DNA of 64,000 bases from Trichobilharzia regenti (Eukaryota > Platyhelminthes > Trematoda > Strigeidida > Schistosomatidae): contig OX235262.1 in the NCBI GenBank assembly GCA_944472135.2, positions 54,160,440-54,224,439 of the forward strand, read 5' to 3'. Shown in pieces: positions 21,901 through 28,599 of this stretch (positions are counted from its first letter, which is position 1; each line of letters starts with the position of its first letter). The notes beneath the pieces were generated by a model that was given only the letters and a program-made list of their open reading frames with translations, searched no databases and was not told where the DNA came from. The position numbers and the translations under genes are program-made.

Positions 21901-23962
21901 TAATGTTTTCAAATAACACTGAATTAATAAGATCAGTAGATTACAGTTGAAAACATGTGTATGTGACAATGTGCATAAACATAACACGAAAATTAACATC
22001 AGATAAATGAGGAAAAAATAACAGAGTATATATGAACTTTCGAGGGTTGGTTTGTAAGGATTAGATTTGTTTTAAGAGTTTGACCACAGAGTGATATCAT
22101 TTAGAGAACCATTCAAAAAGCAGCAAGGAGTACTGAACAGCTGTTTCAATGGTTCTCTAAGTGATATCAGTCCGTGGTCAAACTCTTATAAGCAAATCTA
22201 ATCCTTACCAACCAACTTTTGAAAATTAATCTGATGCTCGCTAGTGATTCGCTACAGGACAAAGTTTCCTAGAGTTCTAGTGCGACGTCGTGACTGGTAA
22301 GGTCCTTACAGTCAGAAGTAAGGATAGATGATATCGGTTGGTGGCCGACTTTCTCACGAATCAGTAGAAACTAGAATTCATGGGTTGGCCACTGAATCGG
22401 GTCCCAGTGGTCGAATCGTACACGAGCTTGCCTTGTAACCGGGAGGTCCTGGATTCTAACTTCACAGTTTGGGTGCGTACTGCCGCTGATTTTCAAACTA
22501 GGATGAAACAGCCACGCAGTACTCTCCGGGTTTCAGCGCTTCTCTAACTGATATCAATCCTTGATCAAACTCTTATTTATGAACTTATTCATCTCATAGC
22601 AGTCCAGGGTAGCAGTAGTAAATGAACTTGTATTTGAATATTCATCTTGCATTTTAACTCATTTCTGCCATTAACTGGTGGATGGTTACTACCAGTAAAA
22701 TCCAAGATGCTAACTTCGTCCAATTTTGGACTCGTCATTTGGATGTACCTGCATGCCAAAGTGACTGATGGTATTCCCACCAAGGCTCGAACCTAGTGTC
22801 CATAGTTCCAAACGCCAAATAGGACGAAATGCGCATCCTGGATTCCATTGTTAGCCACCATCAACCAATTAACTTCCAGTTGTATAACCAAAGATCGTTG
22901 AAGCATCTGCCCAATGAGCTGACATGTCAACCTGAGACCGAGCACTTCTGTCCAGTCAATCGACGGGAGAATTCGAAACTGTTTCGGACATTACTCTTAT
23001 TGTTCTTACATTTATTCCTCTTTATGAATTTCATATTCTTATTGTATTAAATTTTATTTAGTGATGTCAACCCTCATAAAGAAAAAAAGCAAGTTCTTTC
23101 GAAATCCCAACTATCATTTAATACACCAAATGTCATTTCGTCAGATACAAGTGACCACCCAAACCTGTCTGTCTTAAATTCGGAGAATTGTCCATCATGT
23201 TTCGGCAGAAAGGATTACTACTGGAATCAGCCAACTGTCTCGAATCAGTCGAATGCCTTACTTACATCAAAATTTCATCCAGCAGTATTTAAACCGTCTT
23301 ATTCAATAAACATTTGGTTGTTTGTATGCTTAATTTTAACCGGAATTATTTTAATCAGTTCATTTGGTTTTCTGATTTATCGTTGTGCTCAACATCAATG
23401 TGTTGCAGATTATGCTAATCATCTGCAGCATAGTGAAGATTTCAATTTATCAAATGAAATTAATTTAATGAAGTCAGAAAATACTCCCCAGATTTCTGAT
23501 AATCATGAAAAACACACACCACACCAGAAACAACAACAGCAACTACCGGCTTATAAAAATCAAAACTGTACTTCATTTTGTCAAACAAGGAAAAATGAAA
23601 ATCGATATGATGTAAACTCCTCTAAGCCAACAACCGCATTCCTCATTGATAATTTTCAGTATTCTGAGAGTAAAACTGATTCTGATAAGATATGTTTGCC
23701 AACAGTAAGACATTCAGATAGTGAAGATCCTTTAAGAGTTCCTAAAATGAATATGACTTTCAGTGGAGATGACACACGTCATGGAGAAATTGACAACTTC
23801 AAATTAGGCAAGTATGAAAAGCTACCGAATTGCTCAACTATGAAATTCCATCAAGCCTCTATGAAATACCCAAATTTTTTCACTTATAATCCACGCAAAC
23901 ACAATGTAAGCGAAGCACACTTGACTAATATCACCTTTTTACAAAATACACAAGCTATGTAA
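361..23962 (+). CDS. NRXN: Neurexin, C-terminal part (8 exons, 5' end outside window)
   Basis: Presynaptic single-pass adhesion receptor. Exons join as 361-928, 2623-2818, 7215-7521, 9668-9972, 10490-10658, 12716-12808, 15757-15898 and 23062-23962. All junctions are AG/GT, phases agree (2,0,1,0,1,1,2), and the total is 892 codons plus TAA. Domain order is end of LNS4 (IGYTGEIAYFVYNGIEL), LNS5 (WHTVEVFR, then GFQGCMANF), EGF (CYNQGKCLKQ, FSCACD), LNS6 (AGTTLHFGK, DGYYHRIRG, LSGVYYNGLLLTDLAAG), stalk, transmembrane helix (LFVCLILTGIILISSFGFLI) and a tail of about 195 residues. The EGF-to-AGTT-GK transition and the SGxYYNG block are neurexin hallmarks. Known for the family: alpha-neurexins bind neuroligins and similar postsynaptic ligands through LNS domains. 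Odd points are a long tail without the usual PDZ ligand and a long C1-C2 loop in the EGF. CNTNAP is less likely because no fibrinogen-like segment is seen. Whether the gene makes alpha- and beta-type isoforms cannot be told here. Confidence 0.92.
1104..1318 (+). mobile_element. tRNA-derived SINE, family A
   Basis: It has a pol III A-box-like TGGCACAGTGG at about 1110 and a B-box-like GGTTCGATCCC at about 1154. The body contains GATATCTATGGTCGGCC and ends in an A-rich tail (about 1280-1318). Other copies lie at about 30012-30197 (-), 42748-42935 (+) and 59402-59583 (-). It sits in the first visible neurexin intron, between two 12-bp inverted flanks (1070-1081 and 1321-1332). Confidence 0.75.
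2310..2480 (+). mobile_element. Possible degraded tRNA-like SINE
   Basis: TCGTTCAGTGGTAGAATGCTC at about 2318 resembles a tRNA A-box region. GGTTCACACTC at about 2350 and GTTCGATTCC at about 2457 resemble B boxes. It does not align clearly with the SINE families A-C used here. Confidence 0.35.
2623..2818 (+). CDS. NRXN: Neurexin exon B: middle of LNS5
   Basis: The acceptor is TTTTCTGTCATCAG and the donor is CAG/GTTTGT. One G completes Arg; the frame then reads SPKENNVIIFRVD to IINIGGSSTSDLMRFRG and ends at RTGFQ in phase 0. The IGG-(x)n-GFQ block is the typical LNS strand just before the conserved GC of the next exon. Confidence 0.9.
2819..3879. other. Intron B-C, first part: no clear feature
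   Basis: AT-rich intron. A short ATA/TAA repeat lies at about 3738-3753. The stretch at about 3670-3765 resembles 40300-40400 (AATGGGAC-AGCTGAAAA, then ACACACTT), suggesting the 3' tail of an unidentified retroelement. Confidence 0.45.
3880..4940 (-). mobile_element. RTE-like LINE reverse transcriptase remnant, antisense in neurexin intron
   Basis: Read on the minus strand, broken frames give GPDETTLEMQ, EKVPSDWCKSMIIQVYKKGD (about 4537-4722), QRGFRPGKGYFDHIFTL, and near 4040 LGYVDDIFLLSED, the catalytic reverse transcriptase motif. The EKVPSDW...VYKKGD block is typical of RTE-like LINE reverse transcriptases (SR2-like in schistosomes). Many stops and frameshifts make it a dead copy. Outer ends were not determined. 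Confidence 0.75.
5461..5580 (+). repeat. Diverged copy of the 275-bp repeat seen at 41784 and 45545
   Basis: It shares the order ATTTCAATGG, TAAGTTTTT, TTATTTTGAGCAAAACTACTG, then ACACCAACATCCGGAATTGTT with 41814-41895, though clearly diverged. Class unknown. Confidence 0.5.
5700..5880 (+). mobile_element. Degraded SINE-C fragment
   Basis: A B-box-like GGTTTGATTCC lies near 5742. The family-C 3' block follows: ACTAAAACGAAACAG, then GGTTTCCAGTGGTTCTCTAAGTGAT (about 5825-5849). Confidence 0.55.
5881..7214. other. Intron B-C, last part: no recognisable feature
   Basis: No coding motif, pol III box or repeat family was recognised. It ends with the acceptor of exon C. Confidence 0.6.
7215..7521 (+). 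CDS. NRXN: Neurexin exon C: end of LNS5 and EGF repeat
   Basis: The acceptor is CCCACAATAG and the donor is GAAG/GTAAGT. It starts GCMANFQLN, completing the GFQGC signature of LNS5. It then carries several cysteines and an EGF core: NTCYNQGKCLKQ, FSCACD, then FQGHRCNE. The presumed first and second EGF cysteines are 29 residues apart, much more than in vertebrate neurexins, so the first disulfide loop is enlarged or an additional cysteine is used. The exon ends in phase 1. Confidence 0.9.
7522..8919. other. Intron C-D, first part
   Basis: AT-rich. A degraded tRNA-like stretch may lie near 8130-8250 (GATTCGAATCTCC at about 8146). A short TTA repeat is at about 8546-8560. No coding signal seen. 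Confidence 0.45.
8920..9080 (-). mobile_element. SINE-C fragment
   Basis: The plus strand reads GACATCAGTTAGAGAACTATTG, GGGAGTACTGGGCGGC and TTTCGTCCTAG, the reverse complement of the family-C 3' half. Confidence 0.65.
9440..9595 (+). mobile_element. SINE-C fragment
   Basis: It contains TGTAACCGGAAGG, a B-box-like GGGTCCGAACGC, CTAAACTAGGACGTTACAG, TTCAGTACT and CTCTAACTGATGTCAGC. It ends about 70 bp before exon D of neurexin. Confidence 0.65.
9668..9972 (+). CDS. NRXN: Neurexin exon D: first part of LNS6
   Basis: The acceptor is TTATCCCATCAG and the donor is TTG/GTAAGTG. The G left by exon C plus CT gives Ala, then GTTLHFGKVNSISHLFNL, matching the characteristic opening of neurexin LNS6 directly after the EGF. 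It continues through HIGFVYFQIKTND and LGIQLDLIMSENSD, and ends in phase 0 after LTYLHVYL. Confidence 0.88.
10080..10246 (-). mobile_element. tRNA-derived SINE, family B, head truncated
   Basis: Shares with the longer copy at 26943 the order CAGTGGAA-ATAGGGCTT, GGATGGGGTTGC-like, CTCAT-CCTAACCTT and GTGTGTCGGCC. The tRNA-like head is missing. It lies in the short intron D-E. Confidence 0.65.
10490..10658 (+). CDS. NRXN: Neurexin exon E: middle of LNS6, ends at the SS4-equivalent position
   Basis: The acceptor is TTTTACATTCACAG and the donor is ACA/GTATGT. It reads GYLKMKFHLDGSLIVID, DGYYHRIRGIRSS and VLLEVDQYHTIYRLY. It stops in phase 1 at the point where vertebrate neurexins carry alternatively used splice site 4, just after the strand equivalent to LQVD...RYPA. 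Confidence 0.87.
10659..12111. other. Intron E-F (SS4-equivalent intron), first part
   Basis: No transposon recognised. One possible 30-bp micro-exon with phase 1 at both ends lies at 11774-11803 (see findings); otherwise no coding signal. Confidence 0.5.
12112..12460 (-). mobile_element. SINE-C, near-complete copy
   Basis: The plus strand reads CATCGGTTAGAGAACCACTGG, GGGAGTAC, GTCCTAGC, GGGACTCTTCAG, then the antisense B box GGGTTCGAACCC at about 12209, the antisense A-box area (ATACCATTAAACCAATGAG), and a body with CCAATTCACGACATAGCG. On the minus strand the hammerhead-like core CTGAAGA is at 12187-12193. Confidence 0.75.
12716..12808 (+). CDS. NRXN: Neurexin exon F: late LNS6
   Basis: A 93-bp exon with phase 1 at both ends. 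The acceptor is TTTATTTCCATTTCAG and the donor is CTTTCAG/GTTCGT. It reads FTSLMKIQHIWLGHSPIS, then NRSDFIRGYLSG, the strand that leads into the conserved SG-YYNG motif completed by exon G. Confidence 0.85.
13690..13835 (-). mobile_element. SINE-C fragment
   Basis: The plus strand shows GATCAGCTGGAGAACC, CAGGGAGTATTGG and GGGACTCTTCAG, the antisense family-C ribozyme-like region. The core CTGAAGA is at 13750-13756 on the minus strand. Confidence 0.6.
14492..14645 (+). mobile_element. tRNA-derived SINE, family B
   Basis: A-box-like TCGGTGGTTCAGAAGTAGGA is at about 14497 and B-box-like GGGGTTCGATCCC at about 14540. The body GGTAAAAAGGGAAGGTTGGGC and ATCCTGTAAAA is the sense orientation of the copies at 26943 and 49086. 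Confidence 0.7.
14646..15756. other. Intron F-G, last part: no clear feature
   Basis: No coding or pol III signal recognised apart from the acceptor of exon G. Confidence 0.5.
15757..15898 (+). CDS. NRXN: Neurexin exon G: C-terminal strand of LNS6
   Basis: No long ORF marks this 142-bp exon; it was found by phase. The acceptor is TTTTATCCCGCAG and the donor is ACCT/GTAAGT. G from exon F plus GA gives Gly, then VYYNGLLLTDLAAGIKHL and a segment ending NSPFH. The motif SGVYYNG followed by LAAG is strongly neurexin-like. It ends in phase 2. Confidence 0.88.
16473..16868 (-). CDS. PLE GIY-YIG endonuclease C-terminal fragment (left arm)
   Basis: Readable as 131 codons. A CTCG zinc-finger-like pair is followed by KYIGRTERRASIRFSEHIPK (GIY-YIG type YIG motif), then AITRHIIDTGHLVEI, FAEAIAIKRLKPDLCIQKE and a terminal SLPW, the usual end of this PLE endonuclease group. 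The first residues run through the palindrome centre and are not natural PLE sequence. No reverse transcriptase is attached, so it cannot be an autonomous element. Confidence 0.75.
   Translation of the reverse strand: MELTSAGYLSSSLIHSKLDKYPADVSSNCVYEFTCTCGSKYIGRTERRASIRFSEHIPKNLCLKGSRYSQSAITRHIIDTGHLVEISKSFKILNRQRTANLLRFAEAIAIKRLKPDLCIQKESVINLSLPW
16786..17181 (+). CDS. PLE GIY-YIG endonuclease C-terminal fragment (right arm)
   Basis: The mirror copy of the left-arm fragment: identical after the palindrome spacer (from DKYPADV on), ending in SLPW. Together the two form a head-to-head pair. It is related to the + strand PLE at 34586-35520 (shared DKYP, EFTCTC/QFTCTC, YIGRTERR and SEHIPKN). 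Confidence 0.75.
   Translation: MELTSAGYLSSFEWIKELDKYPADVSSNCVYEFTCTCGSKYIGRTERRASIRFSEHIPKNLCLKGSRYSQSAITRHIIDTGHLVEISKSFKILNRQRTANLLRFAEAIAIKRLKPDLCIQKESVINLSLPW
17640..18036 (+). mobile_element. SINE-C, full-length-looking copy
   Basis: It starts near GAGTTTGACCACGG and ends GATATCAATCCATGCTCAAACTC, so its ends are roughly inverted repeats. Inside are a tRNA-like part (CCCAGTGGCTGAGTAGTATACG, B box GGGTTTGAATCCC at about 17912) and the hammerhead-like block CTGATGAGGAGTCCC...AGGATGAAACAGCTGT (17937-17973). It lies in intron G-H of neurexin. Confidence 0.75.
18340..19130 (+). mobile_element. RTE-like LINE 3' end
   Basis: Broken frames read NIGKTEVMKVT, PITINGRDLKEVASFTYLGS, NVKSVLLYGSETW, ILKIKWPGR, EPITNQQICRRKWRWTGHSL and GKRRV. 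These are the C-terminal region of an RTE-like reverse transcriptase protein. The end is GTTCCACTAGGAACTCGAGGG followed by AATGATAATAATAATT. Several frameshifts make it inactive. Similar ends occur at 24340-24740 and 40600-41410. Confidence 0.75.
19930..21065 (+). mobile_element. Penelope-like element, RT and GIY-YIG remnant
   Basis: RT motifs: PVSPIAADIFM preceded by an in-frame stop (about 19985-20020), then WWRYVDDTFTVLK (20075-20113, the catalytic YVDD). Broken frames continue through LAVLDCKIKTN, VIPYTERKSETIGRILNKA (about 20517-20584) and NHVGQTSRSRVVRLSEHKNL, FEKRPAIALHALTHN-like and WRERD. Order RT, linker, GIY-YIG endonuclease is that of a PLE. Closest in this window to the copies at 29435-29945 and 55400-56330. 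Confidence 0.8.
21355..21725 (-). mobile_element. PLE reverse transcriptase fragment, antisense
   Basis: The minus strand reads SLSQFTTCKERAQILIHCLS, then RICTDDCIKDDIENLESTLL and QNDYTTGFCKYIGKSF. This resembles the segment of PLE reverse transcriptases after the catalytic site. It faces the + strand PLE at 19930-21065. Confidence 0.55.
21726..22045. other. Intron G-H stretch without a recognised feature
   Basis: AT-rich; no coding motif, pol III box or known repeat seen. Confidence 0.5.
22046..22216. repeat. Hairpin of two inverted SINE-C ends
   Basis: Arms 22046-22113 and 22148-22216 are inverted and similar (GATTAGATTTG...AGAGTTTGACCAC against its complement). The 34-bp spacer carries CAGCTGTT of the SINE-C ribozyme-like region. 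It directly abuts the next SINE-C copy. Confidence 0.7.
22197..22575 (+). mobile_element. SINE-C, full-length-looking copy
   Basis: Same plan as 17640-18036: body with GCTCGCTAGTGATTCGCTAC, tRNA-like GGGTCCCAGTGGTCGAATCGTA, a degraded B box, AAACTAGGATGAAACAG, GCAGTACTC and CTCTAACTGATATCAATCCTTG. Confidence 0.7.
22650..22822 (-). mobile_element. Smalpha-like SINE with decayed hammerhead
   Basis: The minus strand reads TTTGGCGTTTGGAACTATGG, B box GGTTCGAGCC, CAGGTACATCCAAATGACGAG, then TCCAAAATTGGACGAAG and TCTTGGATT. Known: schistosome Smalpha retroposons carry a pol III promoter and a hammerhead ribozyme in this order. Here the CTGATGA core reads ATGACGA and GAAA reads GAAG, so it is probably inactive. 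Confidence 0.75.
22818..22875 (+). mobile_element. 5'-truncated Smalpha-like SINE
   Basis: AAATAGGACGAAATGCGCAT followed by CCTGGATTCC is the 3' half of the Smalpha hammerhead, with GAAA and the palindromic ATGCGCAT intact. It adjoins a minus-strand copy head to head. The 5' half of the ribozyme is missing. Confidence 0.7.
23062..23962 (+). CDS. NRXN: Neurexin exon H: stalk, transmembrane helix, cytoplasmic tail, stop
   Basis: The acceptor is TAAATTTTATTTAG. The frame runs upstream of the first apparent start to the splice site. A stalk of about 80 residues (Ser/Asn-rich, with a CPSC pair) leads to one hydrophobic segment at about 23303-23375 (LFVCLILTGIILISSFGFLI), then YRC and a polar tail of about 195 residues with a short Gln run. 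The protein ends NTQAM before TAA at 23960. Canonical neurexin tails are about 55 residues and end in a PDZ ligand; neither is seen. No perfect AATAAA follows closely; CATAAA near 24052 is a possible poly(A) signal. Confidence 0.88.
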
Positions 23963-24339
23963 TTATTTATTACGTATTTATTACATAAAAAGTGTACAAA
24001 GGTGTTGTTGACATGGCCAAAAATGACACCAGAAACACAGCTTTCTACTTTTGCATAAATATTATATTTTATTATTATGCTTCACTATATATTGACTTTT
24101 TCTGTCTTCTTCGAAGTTTCTTTAGAGTTTGAGTTGATTGTCTTGGTTAGTATAGTTAACCCGAATTCCGACCTTCCCTCTTCTTCTGGGTTTGTGACGG
24201 GTCATTAAAACAGATGAGGTTACAAAAACGAAATCTGTAGTAAACCATCGACGAATTTCTTCCCCGTAAAAATATGCTGAAGAAATGGAAATGAAATTGA
24301 CACATACTGAGCTAACAGTTTAGTGACATCACCCTCCAT
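23963..24339. other. Neurexin 3' flank / UTR
   Basis: AT-rich sequence after the stop codon, with CATAAA near 24052 as a possible poly(A) signal. The transcript end cannot be set from sequence alone. Confidence 0.45.
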
Positions 24340-24745
24340 AGAGTTTCTCAAAACCTGCTTGGAAAATGACAAATCAGACAGTCGTGGGTGACATGGAAGG
24401 GAAGGTCGAGATGAACATTAGAGCCCACTGTAAAACATGGAAACAGAAAAGGAAGACCACGGAGAACAGAATAAAATGGATACATGTTGTTAAAGTCGTA
24501 TGTCTCACTTGGAGCTCAAGGGAATAACAGTAATATACTGATAAGCCCTCGGGTGGAACCCAAAAGGGAAGCGGTGAGTTGGTCGTCAGTGCAAGGGTGA
24601 CTTGGAGGAGGTCATGTGAAGAGGAGATGAAAGCATGTTGGCAGACTTGAAGCGGGGTGAAAAAGTCGGCAGAAAACAGAAGGCAATGGAGATGCTCAGC
24701 TAAAGCCCTATGTTCCTCTAGGAATTAAAGGATATAATAATACTG
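24340..24745 (+). mobile_element. Two RTE-like LINE 3' tails in tandem
   Basis: Both repeat the pattern seen at the end of 18340-19130: GGAAG-like, GGAGGAGGTC-TGTGAAGAGGAG, GTATGT or CTATGTTCC, then CTCACTTGGAGCTCAAGGGAA with ATAATA (about 24535) and CCTCTAGGAATTAAAGGATATAATAATA (about 24711). Confidence 0.6.
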
Positions 24746-26459
24746 ATTTGTAATTTTATCTACTGGTATTTTCATAGAATCAGTATTACACTGAGAAAAC
24801 AGTTCACTGAAGGAGAAGCATGAATGATAGTTTATAAATGACTTTAGTAAGTATATTACACCACTGCATTTGAAATGTTTTATAAACATTTAGTCATTTT
24901 AGAGAATTTCATTTTATTCTGTTTTGAAAAATGGATATTTTGAGATGGCTAGTGCTATAAAAATTCACTCACAACTGAAATAATTTAGAAAAAGCTTCAG
25001 ATTACATCAGTCAGTGATATAGAGTTTAAACTGTAACTGAGTACGACATATTAATTATATGCATAAGCAAAAACATACTCTTTTTTGTCTGACTTCAGAG
25101 TAATTTCGAGCATAATTCCTGAAAATATTCCAGTAGCTGTAAAGAAAAATTGGAATTGTTCAGTTATGTGAAGATTTTTGGCTTACAATGTTGATTGCCG
25201 ATGTTTTTACACTACCAAGATACTTTTATCTCACTCCTTTTGATAGACCTGATGTGACTTTGTGTGAAATTTTGAAGGGTGTCTCAAATGAAACTAGGGC
25301 GTACCGCAACCGAACTTAAGACACTTCTATTCTCCCTTTGTTGATCGGGCTGTCTGTAGTTTGAACTTATAATCCCAGTATATATTGTACTGATATCAAA
25401 CCAGTGACTTAGTCCATGTTTGTACTGACCAATTTCAATAAAATATCGGAATAGAGTAAGACTTTGCATAAATTATTTCTCAGATTCCCTTTTGCTTCAA
25501 AAATGCAAACAAATGTTTAAATGAAATGAATTACGTCATTCACCAAATGTAGAATTTCGACGTCTTTTTATATACCCTTAACAATAGCACTGCTGATATG
25601 GTATATGTCTTAAGATTAAGCCAATTCTTCCACTTAGAATTGAACATTGCATTGATGAAAACATCTGTAACGTAGTTCATCAGAGTGGTAGTGTGCTAAG
25701 TGAAAATAAGTGTCAGTAGGATTCACTAACTGAGATATTTAGGGGTTGTCTAAATAAAATCACTAATAGACGTAAGCATGACAGCAACACACAATAAACG
25801 TGTCTTATAGAATACATTGCATGCTAACGTGATTAATTCACACGAATGGTTTCGAATTTCACTTTATTTTGTTCTTAAACTTTAGATATGGTAATGAAAA
25901 ATAATAATATCAAAGAGAAGGCAAATGGAATGCTAATAACGAAGATCCTTTGTATCCAGTCTTCCTTCTAGTGCAATTTTTTAACAGAATTCATCACTAA
26001 CTAAACTTACTTCTTATTACTATTCCCTTTAGTTACGGGTGAAACACTGATCTTAAACTGGCTCCATGACTCCTCACAAGCTCCATTTCCACCTCACATA
26101 GTGTATTTTGTGTCACTGCTAGACGCCCAACTTGTCTTTGGCTATATAGGTTTCACTTGAAGGCCATCTCGGAGTGTTATGACTCTCAACATTTGCATGA
26201 ACGTGTGCTCGACCTATCTCCCCTTTCTTCGCGATATTTACTGAACAAGGTCTTTGTTTGGTTCGTTCTCAGATTGTCTTGTTACCTATGCCTAATGACC
26301 GGTCATCTGATCTTAAGTATATAACCAGCAAAGACAACTGTTGGAAATGCTTTCCATAACGCAGGCACCAAGTCCCTAAACTACATAGAAGAACTAACTT
26401 ATCATTTGTGTTAAGAATTTGAATTTTTTCTTTGTGCTAAGTGCAGAAGATTTCTAAAT
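24746..26459. other. Intergenic, no recognisable feature
   Basis: No coding motif, pol III box or known element noticed across about 1.7 kb. Confidence 0.5.
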
Positions 26460-26690
26460 TGATTTCAGAGTGATGGAGGTGCACCTTGCCCTTCTGATCC
26501 TTGTTTAACAAATCCTCATCATCAAATGCCGTCTGTAGTTGAATTGATGCTTCCTAGATAATTTGAAGAAGCGACCTCTTTTAAATTTCTTCCGTTGATA
26601 GTGAACGGTGCTGGTTTTTGTTTGGTTAATTTTATCACCTCCATCTTTTGTATGTTTACTTGAATTTCTGTCTTTGATACCTCCTTATTC
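26460..26690 (-). mobile_element. RTE-like LINE fragment, antisense
   Basis: The minus strand reads VNIQKMEVIKLTKQKPAPFT, then INGRNLKEVASSNYLGS and INSTTDG, matching the NIGKTEVMKV...TINGRDLKEVASFTYLGS block at 18351. Confidence 0.65.
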
Positions 26691-26749
26691 TTCAAGCTCT
26701 CCAGTTTTTGCTTGTGGATTCTTGAGTTTATGTGACATTAGACATCAGA

Positions 26750-26860
26750 AAATTATAAAAACCAAGGATCAGTGGACACCTGTTTTGTCCCTATCCCAAA
26801 GTGGAATTGAAACCAATACCTTCAAGATACAGGACGAGGCGATGATAATTTAGTCCTTGG
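26750..26860 (-). mobile_element. Degraded SINE-C-like fragment
   Basis: The plus strand CAGTGGACACCTGTTTTGTCCCTATCCC is the degraded complement of the family-C ribozyme-like block, followed by a decayed B box. Confidence 0.4.
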
Positions 26861-26942
26861 GACAGAATCGAAAAGTCGGTATTTTCTAAGCTCTGCCTAT
26901 ACACAATTAGTACCAGCTCAATAATATAATGATAATTTTTCC

Positions 26943-27164
26943 TTCACGTTCCCCAGTGGAACATAGGGCTTCAAGCTAGTAGCTTGAAGTTTCTGTAGCA
27001 GAGTTTATTTTACAGGATGGGGTTGCTAGCCTCATGCCCAACCTTTCCTCTTTACCAGAATTATTTCTGGCTTAGAGAGGTAAAGGTGTGCGTCGGCCGA
27101 GGATCGAACCCCGGACCATGTGCATGGTCGGCGAGCGTCCTAACCGCTATACCACCGATGCACA
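26943..27164 (-). mobile_element. tRNA-derived SINE, family B, complete-looking
   Basis: On the minus strand: A-box-like GTGGTATAGCGGTTAGGACG (about 27140-27160), B-box GGGGTTCGATCC (about 27100), then GCCGACGCACACC, a Lys/pyrimidine-rich stretch, GGTTGGGCATGAGGC, CATCCTGTAAAAT and CCCTATGTTCCACTGGGGAA. Other copies: 10080, 14492, 32966, 37729, 49086. Confidence 0.8.
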
Positions 27165-27274
27165 GTACCAGCTCATGTCATCTGCAATTATTTGAACTTA
27201 CACCCAACTCGTTACTAGTCACTATCTATCTTTATCTTAAATTGACATGATTTATAATTCACGCGTGACTAGTT

Positions 27275-27395
27275 GCCGACCAGGTGATTAAATAGTTAAT
27301 CAACATGTTCGCCTTCTAATCCGAAAGTACTGGGTTTCATCCCCGGTGGGTTCATCAGTGTGCAGTGCTGAAGAGCCCAAAACAGATGTCCGATA
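27275..27395 (+). mobile_element. SINE-C fragment
   Basis: GCCTTCTAATCCGAAAGTACTGG, a decayed B box, GGGTTCATCAGTGTGCAGTG and the hammerhead-like core CTGAAGA at 27368-27374 followed by GCCC. Confidence 0.6.
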
Positions 27396-27954
27396 TTCCT
27401 TACTTTTTAAATAATTCATAACGGAATGCAAGCTGAAACAACTGACTAAGTGTTTAAAACAAATTCGTTTGAAAATTTAAATCACAGAGTAGTAGCATAA
27501 TCCAAATCCCAAGTCATGTTGATATCAAAATGCTTTTGATGAAATCGTTCAATGATTTTACGATGCTTATGTTCTTCAAAGATAAGGAATTTTTTATGTA
27601 TGTTGACTAAAACTATAGTCCCAGTGGAATACAGATTTAAATGTTGATTCAGTGACAGTTACTACAGTATTCGCACAGACATTAATTTTATGTTTTAATA
27701 ATTCCTACAACCTAAGGTAAAGCAGGTGTTTGGGTAATAATTATTCGAGACTTTGAAATACTGGTAAATTAAAAATTATTGGATGAAGTAAAGTTATAGG
27801 CAGCAAAAAAATATCTGACTTAAATGATTTATCCTCCAAAGACATAAAAAATTACAATTAAACTACGATTTTTAAGTGTCAGTTTAAAGAGATTTGGTCG
27901 ATTTTCAGTTTAATCACGAAATGACACTAATTAAAGAAAAATTGCAAATCAAGG

Positions 27955-28045
27955 AAGAATTAGACACCCACCTCGTCCCAGTTTGCGACTCTTCAGTAGC
28001 GTACACCTGGGCCCCTACAATGGGTCGAACCCTACATTCTCGGTT
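27955..28045 (-). mobile_element. SINE-C fragment
   Basis: The plus strand reads CTCGTCCCAGTTTGCGACTCTTCAG, the complement of the ribozyme-like block (CTGAAGA at 27990-27996, minus). GGGTCGAACCC follows as an antisense B box. Confidence 0.6.
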
Positions 28046-28089
28046 TATATAAATATGCATATGTGTCATGCATCGGACGAAGTTAGGAT

Positions 28090-28255
28090 AGATGGGACAT
28101 TGGACTTCATCTCAGTGTCTGAATGCTACACCAGCTCGCATTACAACTTGAAGGTGCTGAGGTCATGAATGCGTGCCGATAAACGTTCCTAGACTAGGAA
28201 AAAACAGCTCTCCACTACTCCCTACTTTTTAGTGGTCTTCTGCCCAATGTCATTT
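28090..28255 (+). mobile_element. SINE-C fragment, opposite to its neighbour
   Basis: ACTTCATCTCAGTGTCTGAATG, ACCAGCTCGC, ACTTGAAGGTGCTGAGG, then CTAGACTAGGAAAAAACAGCT and AGTGGTCTTCTGCCCAATGTC. With 27955-28045 it forms an inverted pair. Confidence 0.55.
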
Positions 28256-28599
28256 TGGTGATGAAACTTAAACTACAATTATTATTCATAGTCTTTCCGA
28301 TGTATTCTAATTCTTTGGTTTATAAGTTTGAAAACAAGCGACCTGAAGCTATTTTTTATACTTTGTCTTCCAGAACATATAGACACATCAGTCTTGATCA
28401 TTTTTGCGGTAGGACAATCCTTAACAGGTTTGTGGTGCAAGGTATAAAACACTAAGTTTTCAGACGGTGGGTTCATTTTTCATGGCTTTCTTCATCTACT
28501 CCATATTATGAGATTCTTTAATCAGAGTGTAGCTCGCTAAGAGACAAACTTTGTTGAATTCTGTATTTAACTGATCCAATTAGGCAAGTATATTTTATT

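Noticed and set aside
26608..26853. 81-codon ORF with hydrophobic start as a secreted protein
   Set aside because: It lies antisense to an RTE-like fragment and runs into a degraded SINE-C; the hydrophobicity comes from T-rich sequence.
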